From the NCBI GenBank assembly GCA_003156235.1, contig PMGP01000143.1, forward strand, positions 33,236-53,018: a stretch of DNA of 19,783 nucleotides, written 5' to 3'. A program made the position numbers and the translations under genes. Of the stretch, positions 13,834 to 19,783 are shown one piece after another. The DNA is from Acidobacteriaceae bacterium. Its GTDB lineage: Bacteria > Acidobacteriota > Terriglobia > Terriglobales > Acidobacteriaceae. Positions within the stretch are counted from its first letter, which is position 1. Every line of letters begins with the position of its first letter. Under the pieces are notes generated by a model, which ran no database searches, was not told the DNA's origin, and saw nothing but the letters and a program-made list of their open reading frames with translations.

Positions 13834-14637
13834 TTACTCCGAAGGCAAAGTGTAGGCATCCAGGGCCAGAAATTGCTTTATATCAGGATCAGAAGAGGCC
13901 ATAAAGCCATGGAGAGGGCCGAAATAAAGCGCCCTGCCCTGATGGAGGAAGAGGACCAGGTCGGCGAGCCGCTCGGCAAAGCGCGTGTCGTGGGTGACCA
14001 CGATGCTGGTCTTGCCCATATGGCACTTGAGAATCTCGATCAGGTCGCCGAGGCGGCGGGCGATGATGGGATCGACCATGGTGGTTGGCTCGTCATAGAG
14101 GACCACCTCGGGCTCCGCGGCGAGGGCGCGAGCGATGGCCACGGCGCGTTTGCGCCCGGTGGAAAGGCTGGCCGGCAGGGCATCGGCCACATCCTCGGCG
14201 CCCACCACGTCGATCAACTGGGCAACCTTGTCCAGTATCTCGTCCTCGCTCAGGGCGCCGCGCTCGCGCATGGGAAAGGCAACGTTTTCGCGGACGCTGA
14301 GGGAATCGAAGAGGGCGCCGTTCTGGAAAACCATGGTGACGCGCTTGCGGATGGCCCGCAAACCCTCTTCGCTGAGAGTGGTAATCTCCTGGCCTTCGAC
14401 GCGAATGGAACCCTCATCCGGCTTCAGAAAGCCCATCAACATGCGCAGGGCTACCGACTTGCCCACGCCGCTGCGGCCCATGATGCAGAGGGTTTGGCCG
14501 CGATCGACATAGAAGCTGATGTCCTCCAGAACGGAGCGGCCATCGAAGGAGATGCCGACGTGGCTGAAGGAGATGAGGGGCTCCGTCGCTTGATCGAGCG
14601 CGTCGGCAGAGTCCGCATTGGAGGGGAAATCGGACAT
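13834..14637 (-). CDS. MlaF-like ABC transporter ATP-binding protein
   Basis: This 267-residue ABC ATPase has Walker A GRSGVGKS at 54-61 and a Q-loop in MVFQNGALFDSLSVRENVAFPMRE (Gln105). Walker B is VVLYDE at 178-183 and the H-loop His is at 216 (VVTHD). The FQNGALFDSLSVRENVAFP stretch is typical of the MlaF/Ttg2A family, which powers phospholipid transport between inner and outer membrane with MlaE and MlaD. The ABC signature is LSTGRKR (from 158) instead of LSGG, and the D-loop region reads DEPTTMVDP rather than DEPTTGLDP. No MlaE permease or MlaD gene is adjacent, so it appears orphaned or is partnered elsewhere. The ATG at 14637 has no clear ribosome-binding site; an N-terminal extension of ~20 residues precedes the ABC domain. 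Confidence 0.88.
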   Translation of the reverse strand: MSDFPSNADSADALDQATEPLISFSHVGISFDGRSVLEDISFYVDRGQTLCIMGRSGVGKSVALRMLMGFLKPDEGSIRVEGQEITTLSEEGLRAIRKRVTMVFQNGALFDSLSVRENVAFPMRERGALSEDEILDKVAQLIDVVGAEDVADALPASLSTGRKRAVAIARALAAEPEVVLYDEPTTMVDPIIARRLGDLIEILKCHMGKTSIVVTHDTRFAERLADLVLFLHQGRALYFGPLHGFMASSDPDIKQFLALDAYTLPSE

Positions 14638-14721
14638 GGGCTTAGATTCAGATTACGCGACTGGAACGGCGGCTGAGGTTTCCGTCTTCCCTTCTCATAA
14701 AATATTGAGTAGGTCGCGGAG

Positions 14722-15150
14722 CTAGGAACGGCTGAGCCGTAGCACGTCAAGTAATTCTGTAGGCGCGGTGAACCGCACACCGAGAATCGTCTTTCCATAG
14801 AAGGGGCCAAAATGCCTTTTGTCCCCGGAGAGCAGATGATCCGCTTGGGCCTGTATCGCTCCAGCCAGAACCGGACGATCCTTCTCCGGCATCACGATCT
14901 CAGGAGGAATCTCCGGTAGTTTTTCAAAGGAAAGGATTTGAACAGAGCGCATCAGGCGTCGCAGCCGTTCAATTTGACTAATTTGATGCAGGTTGCGCTG
15001 CACCTCTCCCATCACGTAGTTGGATGTGACCAGCCGAAGACCCTCCATCCGCCAGATTCGCGCGATCTCACTGCCCTCTTTCCATGCTGCGGAGATCAGT
15101 ACGTTGGCATCCAGAAAGATGGTCGTCAGCGGGGCATGGCCGGGATTCAT
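14722..15150 (-). CDS. PIN-domain toxin (second VapC-like protein)
   Basis: This 142-residue PIN-domain protein has FLDANVLISAAWKEGSE, with the first active-site Asp at about residue 14. The conserved Glu is in YVMGEVQRNL (about 49), and further acidic residues are in MPEKDRPVLAGAIQAQADHLLSGDKRHFG. The last motif (HLLSGDKRHFG) is typical of the PIN_3/COG1569 branch, different from the VapC at 4723. It is a putative Mg2+-dependent ribonuclease toxin with unknown RNA target. Its ATG overlaps the stop of the AbrB-type antitoxin upstream (ATGA, 4 nt), indicating translational coupling. The acidic site looks complete, so the toxin is probably active when free of its antitoxin. Confidence 0.88.
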   Translation of the reverse strand: MNPGHAPLTTIFLDANVLISAAWKEGSEIARIWRMEGLRLVTSNYVMGEVQRNLHQISQIERLRRLMRSVQILSFEKLPEIPPEIVMPEKDRPVLAGAIQAQADHLLSGDKRHFGPFYGKTILGVRFTAPTELLDVLRLSRS

Positions 15151-15440
15151 TCAGGCCACCGGAGATGATCGATGGAATCCGGATTGATGCCCATTAGTTC
15201 CACATCCTTGCGCGCCTCCAGATAACCCTCTTTGGTCAACACGTTGTTGAGGAAGAACTCGGCCAGCCGCTCGGGAGTGTAGATTTCCGCTTCAACTGGC
15301 GTGGTGACGGCAGGACGCAGCAATATCCCGTCCTCGCGCTCCTCGATGAGCATGGCGCCGCCCTCGTCGAAGTTGTAACGCTTGCGCATCTTGGCGGGAA
15401 TGACCACCGTACCCCTTTTGCCGATCTGGACAGTCTGCAT
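15147..15440 (-). CDS. AbrB/MazE-type antitoxin
   Basis: This 97-residue protein begins MQTVQIGKRGTVVIPAKMRK, the swapped-hairpin AbrB DNA-binding domain. That domain covers residues 1-45 (GKRGTVVIPAKMRKRYNFDEGGAMLIEEREDGILLRPAV). The C-terminal half (about 50-97) would carry the toxin-binding segment. It should dimerise, repress its own promoter and block the downstream PIN toxin. The ATG at 15440 has GGAGG 7 nt upstream. The frame extends 12 codons further, but those residues encode the leader. The stop codon overlaps the toxin start. Between it and the HigA stop (15542) lies a 100-bp gap containing its promoter region. Confidence 0.88.
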   Translation of the reverse strand: MQTVQIGKRGTVVIPAKMRKRYNFDEGGAMLIEEREDGILLRPAVTTPVEAEIYTPERLAEFFLNNVLTKEGYLEARKDVELMGINPDSIDHLRWPE

Positions 15441-15541
15441 TTCAGAGCCTCCGATATTCAGAATAGCAGAAAACAAGGGTCAGTGGTTAGTCAGACGACA
15501 AACTGGCAGGGCTGGTTAGAATTTGGGGTTTCGCCGCCCGT

Positions 15542-15826
15542 CTATGCGGCGATGCTGAATGGCACGATCTTGGGAATTTTCTTGCGCATGGCTTGCGCGA
15601 ACTCATACGACGATTGCATATCGAACCAGAAGCTGGGATGCGTACCCAACGCCGCCGAGAGGCGCAACGACATCTCCGCGGAGATGCCGGCGCGGCAATT
15701 GAGAATTTTGGAAAGCGTCACGCGCGAAACGTGAAGATGCCTGGCCACGTGCGTTATGTTCTTCCCTTCCAGGTATTCCTGAAGCACTTGGCCGGGGTGC
15801 GCCGGATTGTGCATTTCCGTGGGCAT
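15542..15826 (-). CDS. higA: HigA-type antitoxin, XRE-family HTH
   Basis: This 94-residue HigA antitoxin has NPAHPGQVLQEYLEGKNITHVARHLHVSRVTLSKILNCRAGISAEMSLRLSAALGTHPSFWFDMQ. The conserved HPGxxL start, the helix-turn-helix (THVARHLHVSRVTLSKIL) and the SAEMALRL/WLxxQ-like motif of the HigA/VapI family are all present. It binds the upstream promoter and neutralises HigB. AAGGAG lies 5 nt before its ATG, in the 9-bp gap after higB, giving strong translation of the antitoxin compared with the toxin. The order toxin then antitoxin is canonical for hig modules. It looks intact. Confidence 0.92.
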   Translation of the reverse strand: MPTEMHNPAHPGQVLQEYLEGKNITHVARHLHVSRVTLSKILNCRAGISAEMSLRLSAALGTHPSFWFDMQSSYEFAQAMRKKIPKIVPFSIAA

Positions 15827-15835
15827 ATCTTCTCC

Positions 15836-16114
15836 TTAGTGGTAATCCCGATAATCCAGCAGAATGGCATCTTCGTCTTCAAACGTGAAGGTTAAACGAT
15901 AGTTGCCGTTGACCTGAATCGACCAGTGCCGTTCGCTTCCTTGCAGCCTATGCAATCCCCACGATAGCGGAGTTGCCAGATCGGACGGCTGCTTGGCTTC
16001 GTTGAGCGCGGTTAATTGCAGTCGCAGTTTCTGCGCATGATGCGGTTGAATTCCGGCCTTGCTGTCGGTCTTGTAGAACTTCTCAAGCCCGGCATGGCGG
16101 AACGACTTGATCAA
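15836..16114 (-). CDS. higB: HigB-type toxin, RelE superfamily mRNA interferase
   Basis: This 92-residue toxin begins MIKSFRHAGLEKFYKTDSKAGIQPHHAQKL, the standard HigB start. It continues LPSW-like PLSWGLHRLQGSERHWSIQVNGNYRLTFTFEDEDAILLDYRDYH, the RelE-fold core with the GNYRLTF strand that carries the catalytic Arg. HigB binds the ribosome and cleaves mRNA during translation. Homology begins exactly at the TTG start, and there is no ATG or GTG alternative. The -10 hexamer ends only 6 bp before this TTG, so the transcript is expected to have no leader and thus no ribosome-binding site. That would keep toxin synthesis low. HigA follows after 9 bp. Confidence 0.9.
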   Translation of the reverse strand: MIKSFRHAGLEKFYKTDSKAGIQPHHAQKLRLQLTALNEAKQPSDLATPLSWGLHRLQGSERHWSIQVNGNYRLTFTFEDEDAILLDYRDYH

Positions 16115-16149
16115 TTGTTAACTATAACGCTACGGTTTACGGTTGTCAA
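16115..16149 (-). promoter_or_regulatory. Near-consensus promoter of higBA with operator-like repeats
   Basis: On the minus strand, -35 TTGACA (16149-16144, consensus) and -10 TATAGT (16126-16121, one change) are spaced 17 bp. The direct repeat CCGTA-AA-CCGTA lies in the spacer and GTTA/TAAC flanks the -10, as candidate HigA sites. The predicted start of transcription falls on or next to the TTG initiation codon at 16114. Confidence 0.75.
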
Positions 16150-16160
16150 GAATTTTCGCG

Positions 16161-16202
16161 GAGACCGTCTCCCTGGTCCGAAAATCCGGAGCTGGGGCGC
16201 CC
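16161..16202. repeat. GGTCC...GGGGCGCCC repeat, copy C, at a gene 3' end
   Basis: It aligns over its whole length with 19341-19382: both begin GAGACCG, have GGTCCGARAATCCGGA in the middle, and end GGGGCRCCC. It lies 10 bp beyond the stop codon of the lipoprotein gene (16213). The central part can form a small hairpin. Confidence 0.7.
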
Positions 16203-16212
16203 GGAATCGTGG

Positions 16213-18396
16213 CTATTTGCTGGTGGCTCCGCTGTCATTGCTGACCATGAGGCTCGATACGTTCACCGGCTCGAAGTCCGACAAAATGAGGCTTCTCAGG
16301 CAAGATAGATCGTCGTTATTCCAGCGGGCGTCGGCCGTGCCGATCAGGCCGCCGCTATCGCCATTGTCAGCCAGGATGATCCCATAGTTGCGGAATCCGG
16401 TGATGATAACGGCCGCTTGTGGACTAGTGGCTGCGCAAGAGGGAGTCGCCACGGAAGCCTTCAGCCGGTAGATTTCGCCGGCGGCTCCCGACATATTGCA
16501 CGTTGCGGGATAAGGAATGCTTGCGGTTGCCGTGGTTGTAGATTGCGCAATCTCCGATTCCGTGGGAATGTCAGCCCCTCCCGTAATGGTGCAATACCCG
16601 GTGCCCGCTGTCTGCGTGGCCGGCCAAACCCAGTATTTCAACATGTGGTTGAGCGTGAACCGGATGGGATGCTGAACCGCGCCGTTGGGCGCGCTGGGTG
16701 TGCCCGTCCCGATCACTTCGTCGGCATTGACCAGCAACGGCCCGACCGGAAGTCCCGCGGCATCGGATGTTCCGTTCCCCTGCGGCGTCAGGTTATTCGA
16801 TGTTACGTCGGGCCAAAGCGCGTTCGAGGAATCGGTCCAGGGTCCGCCCTCGTAGATTCCCTGCCACATTTCGTATTGGGCAGGTTTGTTTCCACCACCT
16901 GCCTCCAGGTAGACCAGAACGTGCCCGTCCCCACCCGATAGAACCGAGTTGGCAGTGCCTTCGATCGGTGCATACGATGGAATCGGACCGGAGGTGAAAT
17001 ACGATTGATACAAGGTGGTGCTGACCGCTACGTCCGGCTGGCTGTAAGGTACTTCAATGGCCGGTATTCCATTCGGAAAGTTGGCATACTCATCACCAAA
17101 GAACGGCTTGATCGACTCCAGCAAATAGCCGCTGTACATAGCCGCCGCGGGTGAAGCATCCACGGGCAAGCCGGTGGTGGCGGCATCCACGCGATGGTGA
17201 AAGATGGAGTTGGACGGAAAGATGGTGGCGAGGAACGCGTTGCTGCCATTGATGGCGAAGCTGATGCCCTGAGTCGCCTGCGCGCCTGTCGAGTCCGTGA
17301 CTACAAACTCGGGAATGTAGGTGCCTTGACCGCCGATCAGCGAGCTGCTGATTACCCCTTTTGTTGCATCGAGAGACATCCCCTCCGGCAACGGAGGATA
17401 GTCGGTAACATCGGTGCTGAGCGAATACGTGTAGGGTGGAGTGCCGCCGCTGGCGACGATGGTGCAGCCTGCATACTCCGCGAGTTGTGTTCCGCCTGGG
17501 CAAGACGTGGTGGTTATCGTCAATGGACCGCCGGACGCCGTTAGAGTGACTTTTGCCGTGGCCGTGGCGAAGCTGGCAGTATTGGTAGCAGTCAGCGTAT
17601 AAGTGGTCGTCACTGCTGGGCTCATGCTCGTCGAACCGCTTGCTGCCGTCGATGTGAACGTCCCCGGCGTAATGGCGATAGTGGCCGCCCCGGTTGTCGC
17701 CCAACTCAGTGTGCTGCTGGAACCCGAAGCGATGCTTGCGGGATTGGCCGTGAAGGAACTGATAGTTGGCTTGGCAAGCTGCGGCGTGGCCGATGCCTCG
17801 TTGGACATCGGGCTGGTTCCTGCCTCGTTGACCGCTGCGACCTTGTAGTAATAAGTCGTGTTGTTGACTGCGGTCGAATCGGTGTAGGTGGTCGTAGTGA
17901 TGCCGGTAGCGAGCGCCGTCGCGCTCTCGCCGCCTGGGGTTGTCCCACGATAGACGTTGTAGCTGGTAGCGCCCGAGGAGGCGGACCAGCTCAGCGCAAC
18001 AGTAGCGTTACCCGCCATGGCCGAAAGCCCGGTGGGGGCGGCCGGATTCGCAGCGTTGACGGTAAAGCTCAGTGAAACCGCCGTGGCCGCGGCATAGGTG
18101 CTGTTGCCTGCCTGCGTCGCGGTGATGGAGCAGCTCCCGGCGGCGATGAAGGCGGCGGAGGCGCCGCTCACCGTGCAGACTGTGGTGGTGGTCGAGGCGA
18201 AAGATACGGTGAGCCCTGAACTGGCCGTGGCGACAAGCGTCAACGGCATTCCCACAGTCTGCGCTCCCGGATTGGCGAAGGTAATCGTCTGCGCGGAAGG
18301 AAAAGATCCGCCGTTGTTGGAATTGCATCCGGTCAGGACGGCAAAAAGAAGGCTGAGGACTAATGCACGGAAGGAAGTACTAGTCACGCGATTCAT
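16213..18396 (-). CDS. Large modular lipoprotein with Ig-like and Fn3 domains
   Basis: This 727-residue predicted lipoprotein has signal peptide MNRVTSTSFRALVLSLLFAV and lipobox LTGC (Cys24). Domains in order: an MBG/Big_3-type Ig repeat (~36-118, QTITFANPGAQTVGMP... to NSTYAAATAVSLSFTV); a fibronectin type III domain (~122-205, with YNVYRGTTPGG and TYYYKVAAVNEAG); a second Ig-like domain (~208-285); and a He_PIG-type putative Ig domain (~290-385, GGTPPYTYSLS). A C-terminal domain of about 340 residues ends in NYGIILADNGDSGGLIGTADARWNNDDLSCL. That last pattern recalls the C-terminus of secreted acidobacterial and actinobacterial proteins with unassigned function. It is probably surface-anchored and binds or acts on polysaccharide, which is unproven. 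The ATG at 18396 has AGGAG 5 nt upstream. Codons are Thr/Ser/Ala-rich. Confidence 0.85.
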   Translation of the reverse strand: MNRVTSTSFRALVLSLLFAVLTGCNSNNGGSFPSAQTITFANPGAQTVGMPLTLVATASSGLTVSFASTTTTVCTVSGASAAFIAAGSCSITATQAGNSTYAAATAVSLSFTVNAANPAAPTGLSAMAGNATVALSWSASSGATSYNVYRGTTPGGESATALATGITTTTYTDSTAVNNTTYYYKVAAVNEAGTSPMSNEASATPQLAKPTISSFTANPASIASGSSSTLSWATTGAATIAITPGTFTSTAASGSTSMSPAVTTTYTLTATNTASFATATAKVTLTASGGPLTITTTSCPGGTQLAEYAGCTIVASGGTPPYTYSLSTDVTDYPPLPEGMSLDATKGVISSSLIGGQGTYIPEFVVTDSTGAQATQGISFAINGSNAFLATIFPSNSIFHHRVDAATTGLPVDASPAAAMYSGYLLESIKPFFGDEYANFPNGIPAIEVPYSQPDVAVSTTLYQSYFTSGPIPSYAPIEGTANSVLSGGDGHVLVYLEAGGGNKPAQYEMWQGIYEGGPWTDSSNALWPDVTSNNLTPQGNGTSDAAGLPVGPLLVNADEVIGTGTPSAPNGAVQHPIRFTLNHMLKYWVWPATQTAGTGYCTITGGADIPTESEIAQSTTTATASIPYPATCNMSGAAGEIYRLKASVATPSCAATSPQAAVIITGFRNYGIILADNGDSGGLIGTADARWNNDDLSCLRSLILSDFEPVNVSSLMVSNDSGATSK

Positions 18397-18493
18397 CGCA
18401 TCTCCTATGATCGATGCAAGCAAAAGAACTCCAGTGCTTCAATAACTGAATAGAGAACCGATATATTCAGCGGGAAAATCCATGTTTCTGGAA

Positions 18494-18618
18494 GCTGTTT
18501 CATAACCGAATACTGACCGTCCTGGAGCTTTCCCTCAGGGGCTAAAGCCCACGTTTTTAATGCTCCATCAGCGGCACGGCTAAAGCCGTGCCCTTTCAAA
18601 ACCAGGTTATGAAACAGC
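18494..18618. mobile_element. 125-bp MITE-like element carrying a REP hairpin pair
   Basis: GCTGTTTCATAACC (18494-18507) and its exact complement (18605-18618) are 14-bp terminal inverted repeats. Inside, GGGC TAAA GCCC (18539-18550) and the perfect 8-bp stem GGCACGGC TAAA GCCGTGCC (18573-18592) form a REP-like pair. Size and design match 5847-5972, but the termini differ in sequence. It is noncoding and lies upstream of the lipoprotein gene; the rest of 18397-18740 shows no gene. Confidence 0.65.
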
Positions 18619-18740
18619 CTCTGGATATTTCTGGCGTTATCCTACCGGTTCAGGGTGGGAAAACACAAGAAATGACTTGGAATGATTCGCCGTGCGCCGG
18701 ATAACAAGATAACGACTGAGACCTGGGACTCCGCAGCGCT

Positions 18741-19007
18741 TCAGCTTGCCACCCGCAATTCTTCGCGCAATACGCGGCGCAGAGTCTCTTCCAGCTTCGG
18801 CGCTTTGCCTTCCACGTGCTGACGCAGGGCTTGGTTGATGAGCGTCTGGTAGCCCATTGTGCCGCCGTAGGCGCCGGACTCTTTCAGGAAGTAATCCACC
18901 AAATCTTCATCCAGCCGAATTGTGATGCGCGTCTTGCCTTGAGGCTCCGGCTCCGGCGGCAAAATCCGGCCTCGCTTGCCTTTACTGAAATCGTAACTAT
19001 CCTTCAT
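18741..19007 (-). CDS. brnA: BrnA-type antitoxin
   Basis: This 88-residue protein starts MKDSYDFSKGKRGRILPPEP, the usual BrnA N-terminus, which here precedes the DNA-binding fold. It is followed by the ribbon-helix-helix segment GKTRITIRLDEDLVDYFLKES and GYQTLINQALRQHVEG. BrnA neutralises BrnT and represses the operon as part of the complex. GAGGAG lies 5 nt before the ATG, inside the end of the brnT frame, and ATGA links the two genes. The antitoxin looks complete, while its partner brnT contains an in-frame stop. It may therefore survive as an orphan repressor or anti-addiction factor. Confidence 0.9.
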   Translation of the reverse strand: MKDSYDFSKGKRGRILPPEPEPQGKTRITIRLDEDLVDYFLKESGAYGGTMGYQTLINQALRQHVEGKAPKLEETLRRVLREELRVAS

Positions 19008-19279
19008 CTTTGCTCCTCGTATTGCCTGCGCTCATGCGCCTCTGCCGGGCGTGCGGAGATGATGCGAATCTTTCATCCGCGATAGCAGTAAACCACCAAC
19101 AAAACCCTCCCCTTCACGCCCGTTCCAATCGAGACATACCGCAACTCATGCGGGTCCGATTCATCGTCCGTGTTCGTAACTGAATAATCGTCCACAAAGA
19201 CCGGCTCCGCCTCAGCAAAGCGAACCCCATGCTTTCTGAAATTTGACTCATCCTTGCGGGGATGCCATTCGCAGCTCAT
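19004..19279 (-). pseudogene. brnT: BrnT-type toxin gene interrupted by an in-frame TGA
   Basis: From ATG 19279 the frame encodes a BrnT: EWHPRKDESNFRKHGVRFAEAEPVFVDD, with the conserved N-x-x-KHGV segment, then RYVSIGTGVKGRVLLVVYCYRG. It stops at TGA (19075-19073) after 68 residues. Directly beyond, in the same frame, it reads KIRIISARPAEAHERRQYEE, the conserved BrnT C-terminus with the RIISAR and ERRxYE motifs. It ends at TGA 19006-19004, overlapping the brnA ATG. So a full 91-codon gene is broken by one codon; a CGA-to-TGA change would suffice. The truncated product lacks the last strand and helix with the RIISAR residues and is probably inactive. Sequencing error is the main alternative. 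A ribosome-binding site (AAGGGCGG) precedes the ATG. Confidence 0.8.
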
Positions 19280-19294
19280 ACCGCCCTTGCCGTA

Positions 19295-19309
19295 TGTACG
19301 TATTGTACA
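19295..19309 (-). promoter_or_regulatory. Palindrome and -10-like box upstream of brnT
   Basis: TGTAC (19295-19299) and GTACA (19305-19309) form an inverted repeat with a 5-bp spacer. On the minus strand it contains TACAAT, a good -10 hexamer; no clear -35 is seen. It lies 16 bp before the brnT start, where the BrnTA complex would be expected to bind. Confidence 0.45.
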
Positions 19310-19340
19310 CCAGAAACTGGCTGCAGAGAAGTGTTCTCTG

Positions 19341-19382
19341 GAGACCGGAAGCCCAGGTCCGAGAATCCGGACCGGGGCACCC
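19341..19382. repeat. GGTCC...GGGGCACCC repeat, copy D, at a gene 3' end
   Basis: On the minus strand GGTCCG and CGGACC pair perfectly (6 bp, 6-nt loop) just after GGGTGCCCC. It aligns with 16161-16202 and lies 15 bp beyond the stop codon of the M20 peptidase gene. Confidence 0.7.
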
Positions 19383-19397
19383 AGATTTGAGGCTGAA

Positions 19398-19783
19398 CTA
19401 TTTGCCGGCTTCTTCGAGGAAGCGGATTACGGATTCGATGCCCAGCTCGAAGTTCTTGAGATGGAACTTTTCGTTGGGAGCGTGGATGCAGTCGTCGGGC
19501 AGGCCGAAGCCCATCATGACGCTGGGCGTGCCGAGATGGCGGTCGAAGTCGCCGACGATGGGGATGGAGCCGCCGGAGCGGATGAAGACTGTGTCCTTGC
19601 CCCAGACTTCGTGAAGGGCGCGGGTGGCGGCCTGGATGTAGGGGTTGTCGACGCGGACCAGGCAGGGGTCTCCGGCGCTGATCAGACGGACTTCGACTTC
19701 GACGCCGGCGGGGGCGATCTTCTCGACAAATTTCTTATAGAGTTCAAAAGTTTTGGCCGGAGTCATGCCGGGAACCAGGCGCA
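19398..19783 (-). CDS. M20-family metallopeptidase (C-terminal part)
   Basis: The ~128 visible residues are the C-terminal end of an M20/M25/M40 dipeptidase or deacylase. RLVPGMTPAKTFELYKKFVEKIAP, then VEVEVRLIS, is the end of the dimerisation (lid) domain. VWGKDTVFIRSGGSIPIVGDFDRHLG, then MMGFGLPDDCIHAPNEKFHLKNFELGIE, returns to the catalytic domain. The His in DDCIHAPNEKF is a zinc ligand and the adjacent APNEKF motif is typical of the CNDP/PepV-like dipeptidase branch. The frame is open to the window edge, so the start and the other zinc ligands lie outside. Substrate cannot be assigned; annotation as a dipeptidase is an inference. The gene ends 15 bp before repeat copy D. Confidence 0.9.
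   Translation of the reverse strand, partial: RLVPGMTPAKTFELYKKFVEKIAPAGVEVEVRLISAGDPCLVRVDNPYIQAATRALHEVWGKDTVFIRSGGSIPIVGDFDRHLGTPSVMMGFGLPDDCIHAPNEKFHLKNFELGIESVIRFLEEAGK

Noticed and set aside
13741..14676. Long plus-strand frame (311 codons) opposite the MlaF-like gene
   Set aside because: It is an antisense shadow of a GC-rich gene. The minus strand has all ABC motifs in order.
19073..19075. Selenocysteine reading of the in-frame TGA in brnT
   Set aside because: BrnT toxins have no conserved cysteine or selenocysteine at this place, and no SECIS-like hairpin is evident. A nonsense mutation is simpler.

Overview
The window reads as a chromosomal segment of a GC-rich Gram-negative bacterium, most likely an acidobacterium (Acidobacteriota, Terriglobia-like). 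This is an inference. It rests on an outer-membrane secretin and a lipoprotein, on the mix of core metabolic genes, and on many short intergenic palindromes of the GGCTAAAGCC type. No rRNA, tRNA or CRISPR array was found, so the assignment cannot be confirmed from a marker gene. Most of the sequence is ordinary core metabolism, separated by unusually repeat-rich intergenic regions and several toxin-antitoxin modules.

Layout. 1-1697 (minus): the start of gnd (6-phosphogluconate dehydrogenase) behind a PfkB/KDG-type sugar kinase. The two genes are separated by a 57-bp repeat. A 20-bp palindrome and a truncated GntR regulator follow at 1913-2131. 2309-4332 (plus): ilvE (branched-chain aminotransferase) and pyrD (dihydroorotate dehydrogenase). 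4430-5109 (plus): a Phd-antitoxin/VapC-PIN pair with a good promoter. 5110-6006: no convincing protein gene. It holds a second copy of the 57-bp repeat, a probable minus-strand structured RNA ending in a strong intrinsic terminator, and a 126-bp MITE-like element. 6007-8903 (plus): cvpA, a Fis-type DNA-binding protein and a secretin, probably one operon. 8904-9768: a convergent intergenic region full of degenerate repeats. 9769-12674 (minus): a DsbA/DsbG-like secreted oxidoreductase and glutamine-dependent NAD synthetase.

12724-13760 is a low-GC islet. It holds a single-pass membrane protein of unknown function, divergent from a 48-residue ribbon-helix-helix protein. 13834-14637 (minus) is an orphan MlaF-type ATPase with an altered ABC signature. 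14722-16114 (minus) holds an AbrB/PIN pair and a HigB/HigA pair. 16213-18396 (minus) is a 727-residue modular lipoprotein with Ig-like and Fn3 domains. 18741-19279 (minus) is a BrnT/BrnA pair in which brnT carries an in-frame stop. 19398-19783 (minus) is the C-terminal part of an M20 metallopeptidase.

Points most worth following: the candidate minus-strand RNA at 5279-5545; two approximately 125-bp elements with different perfect terminal inverted repeats around the same type of paired REP hairpins; the nonsense-interrupted brnT; a repeat that sits 10-15 bp after two stop codons; and the divergent membrane-protein/RHH islet. Four toxin-antitoxin loci lie within about 15 kb, but I see no clear new defence or biosynthetic system encoded by several genes.
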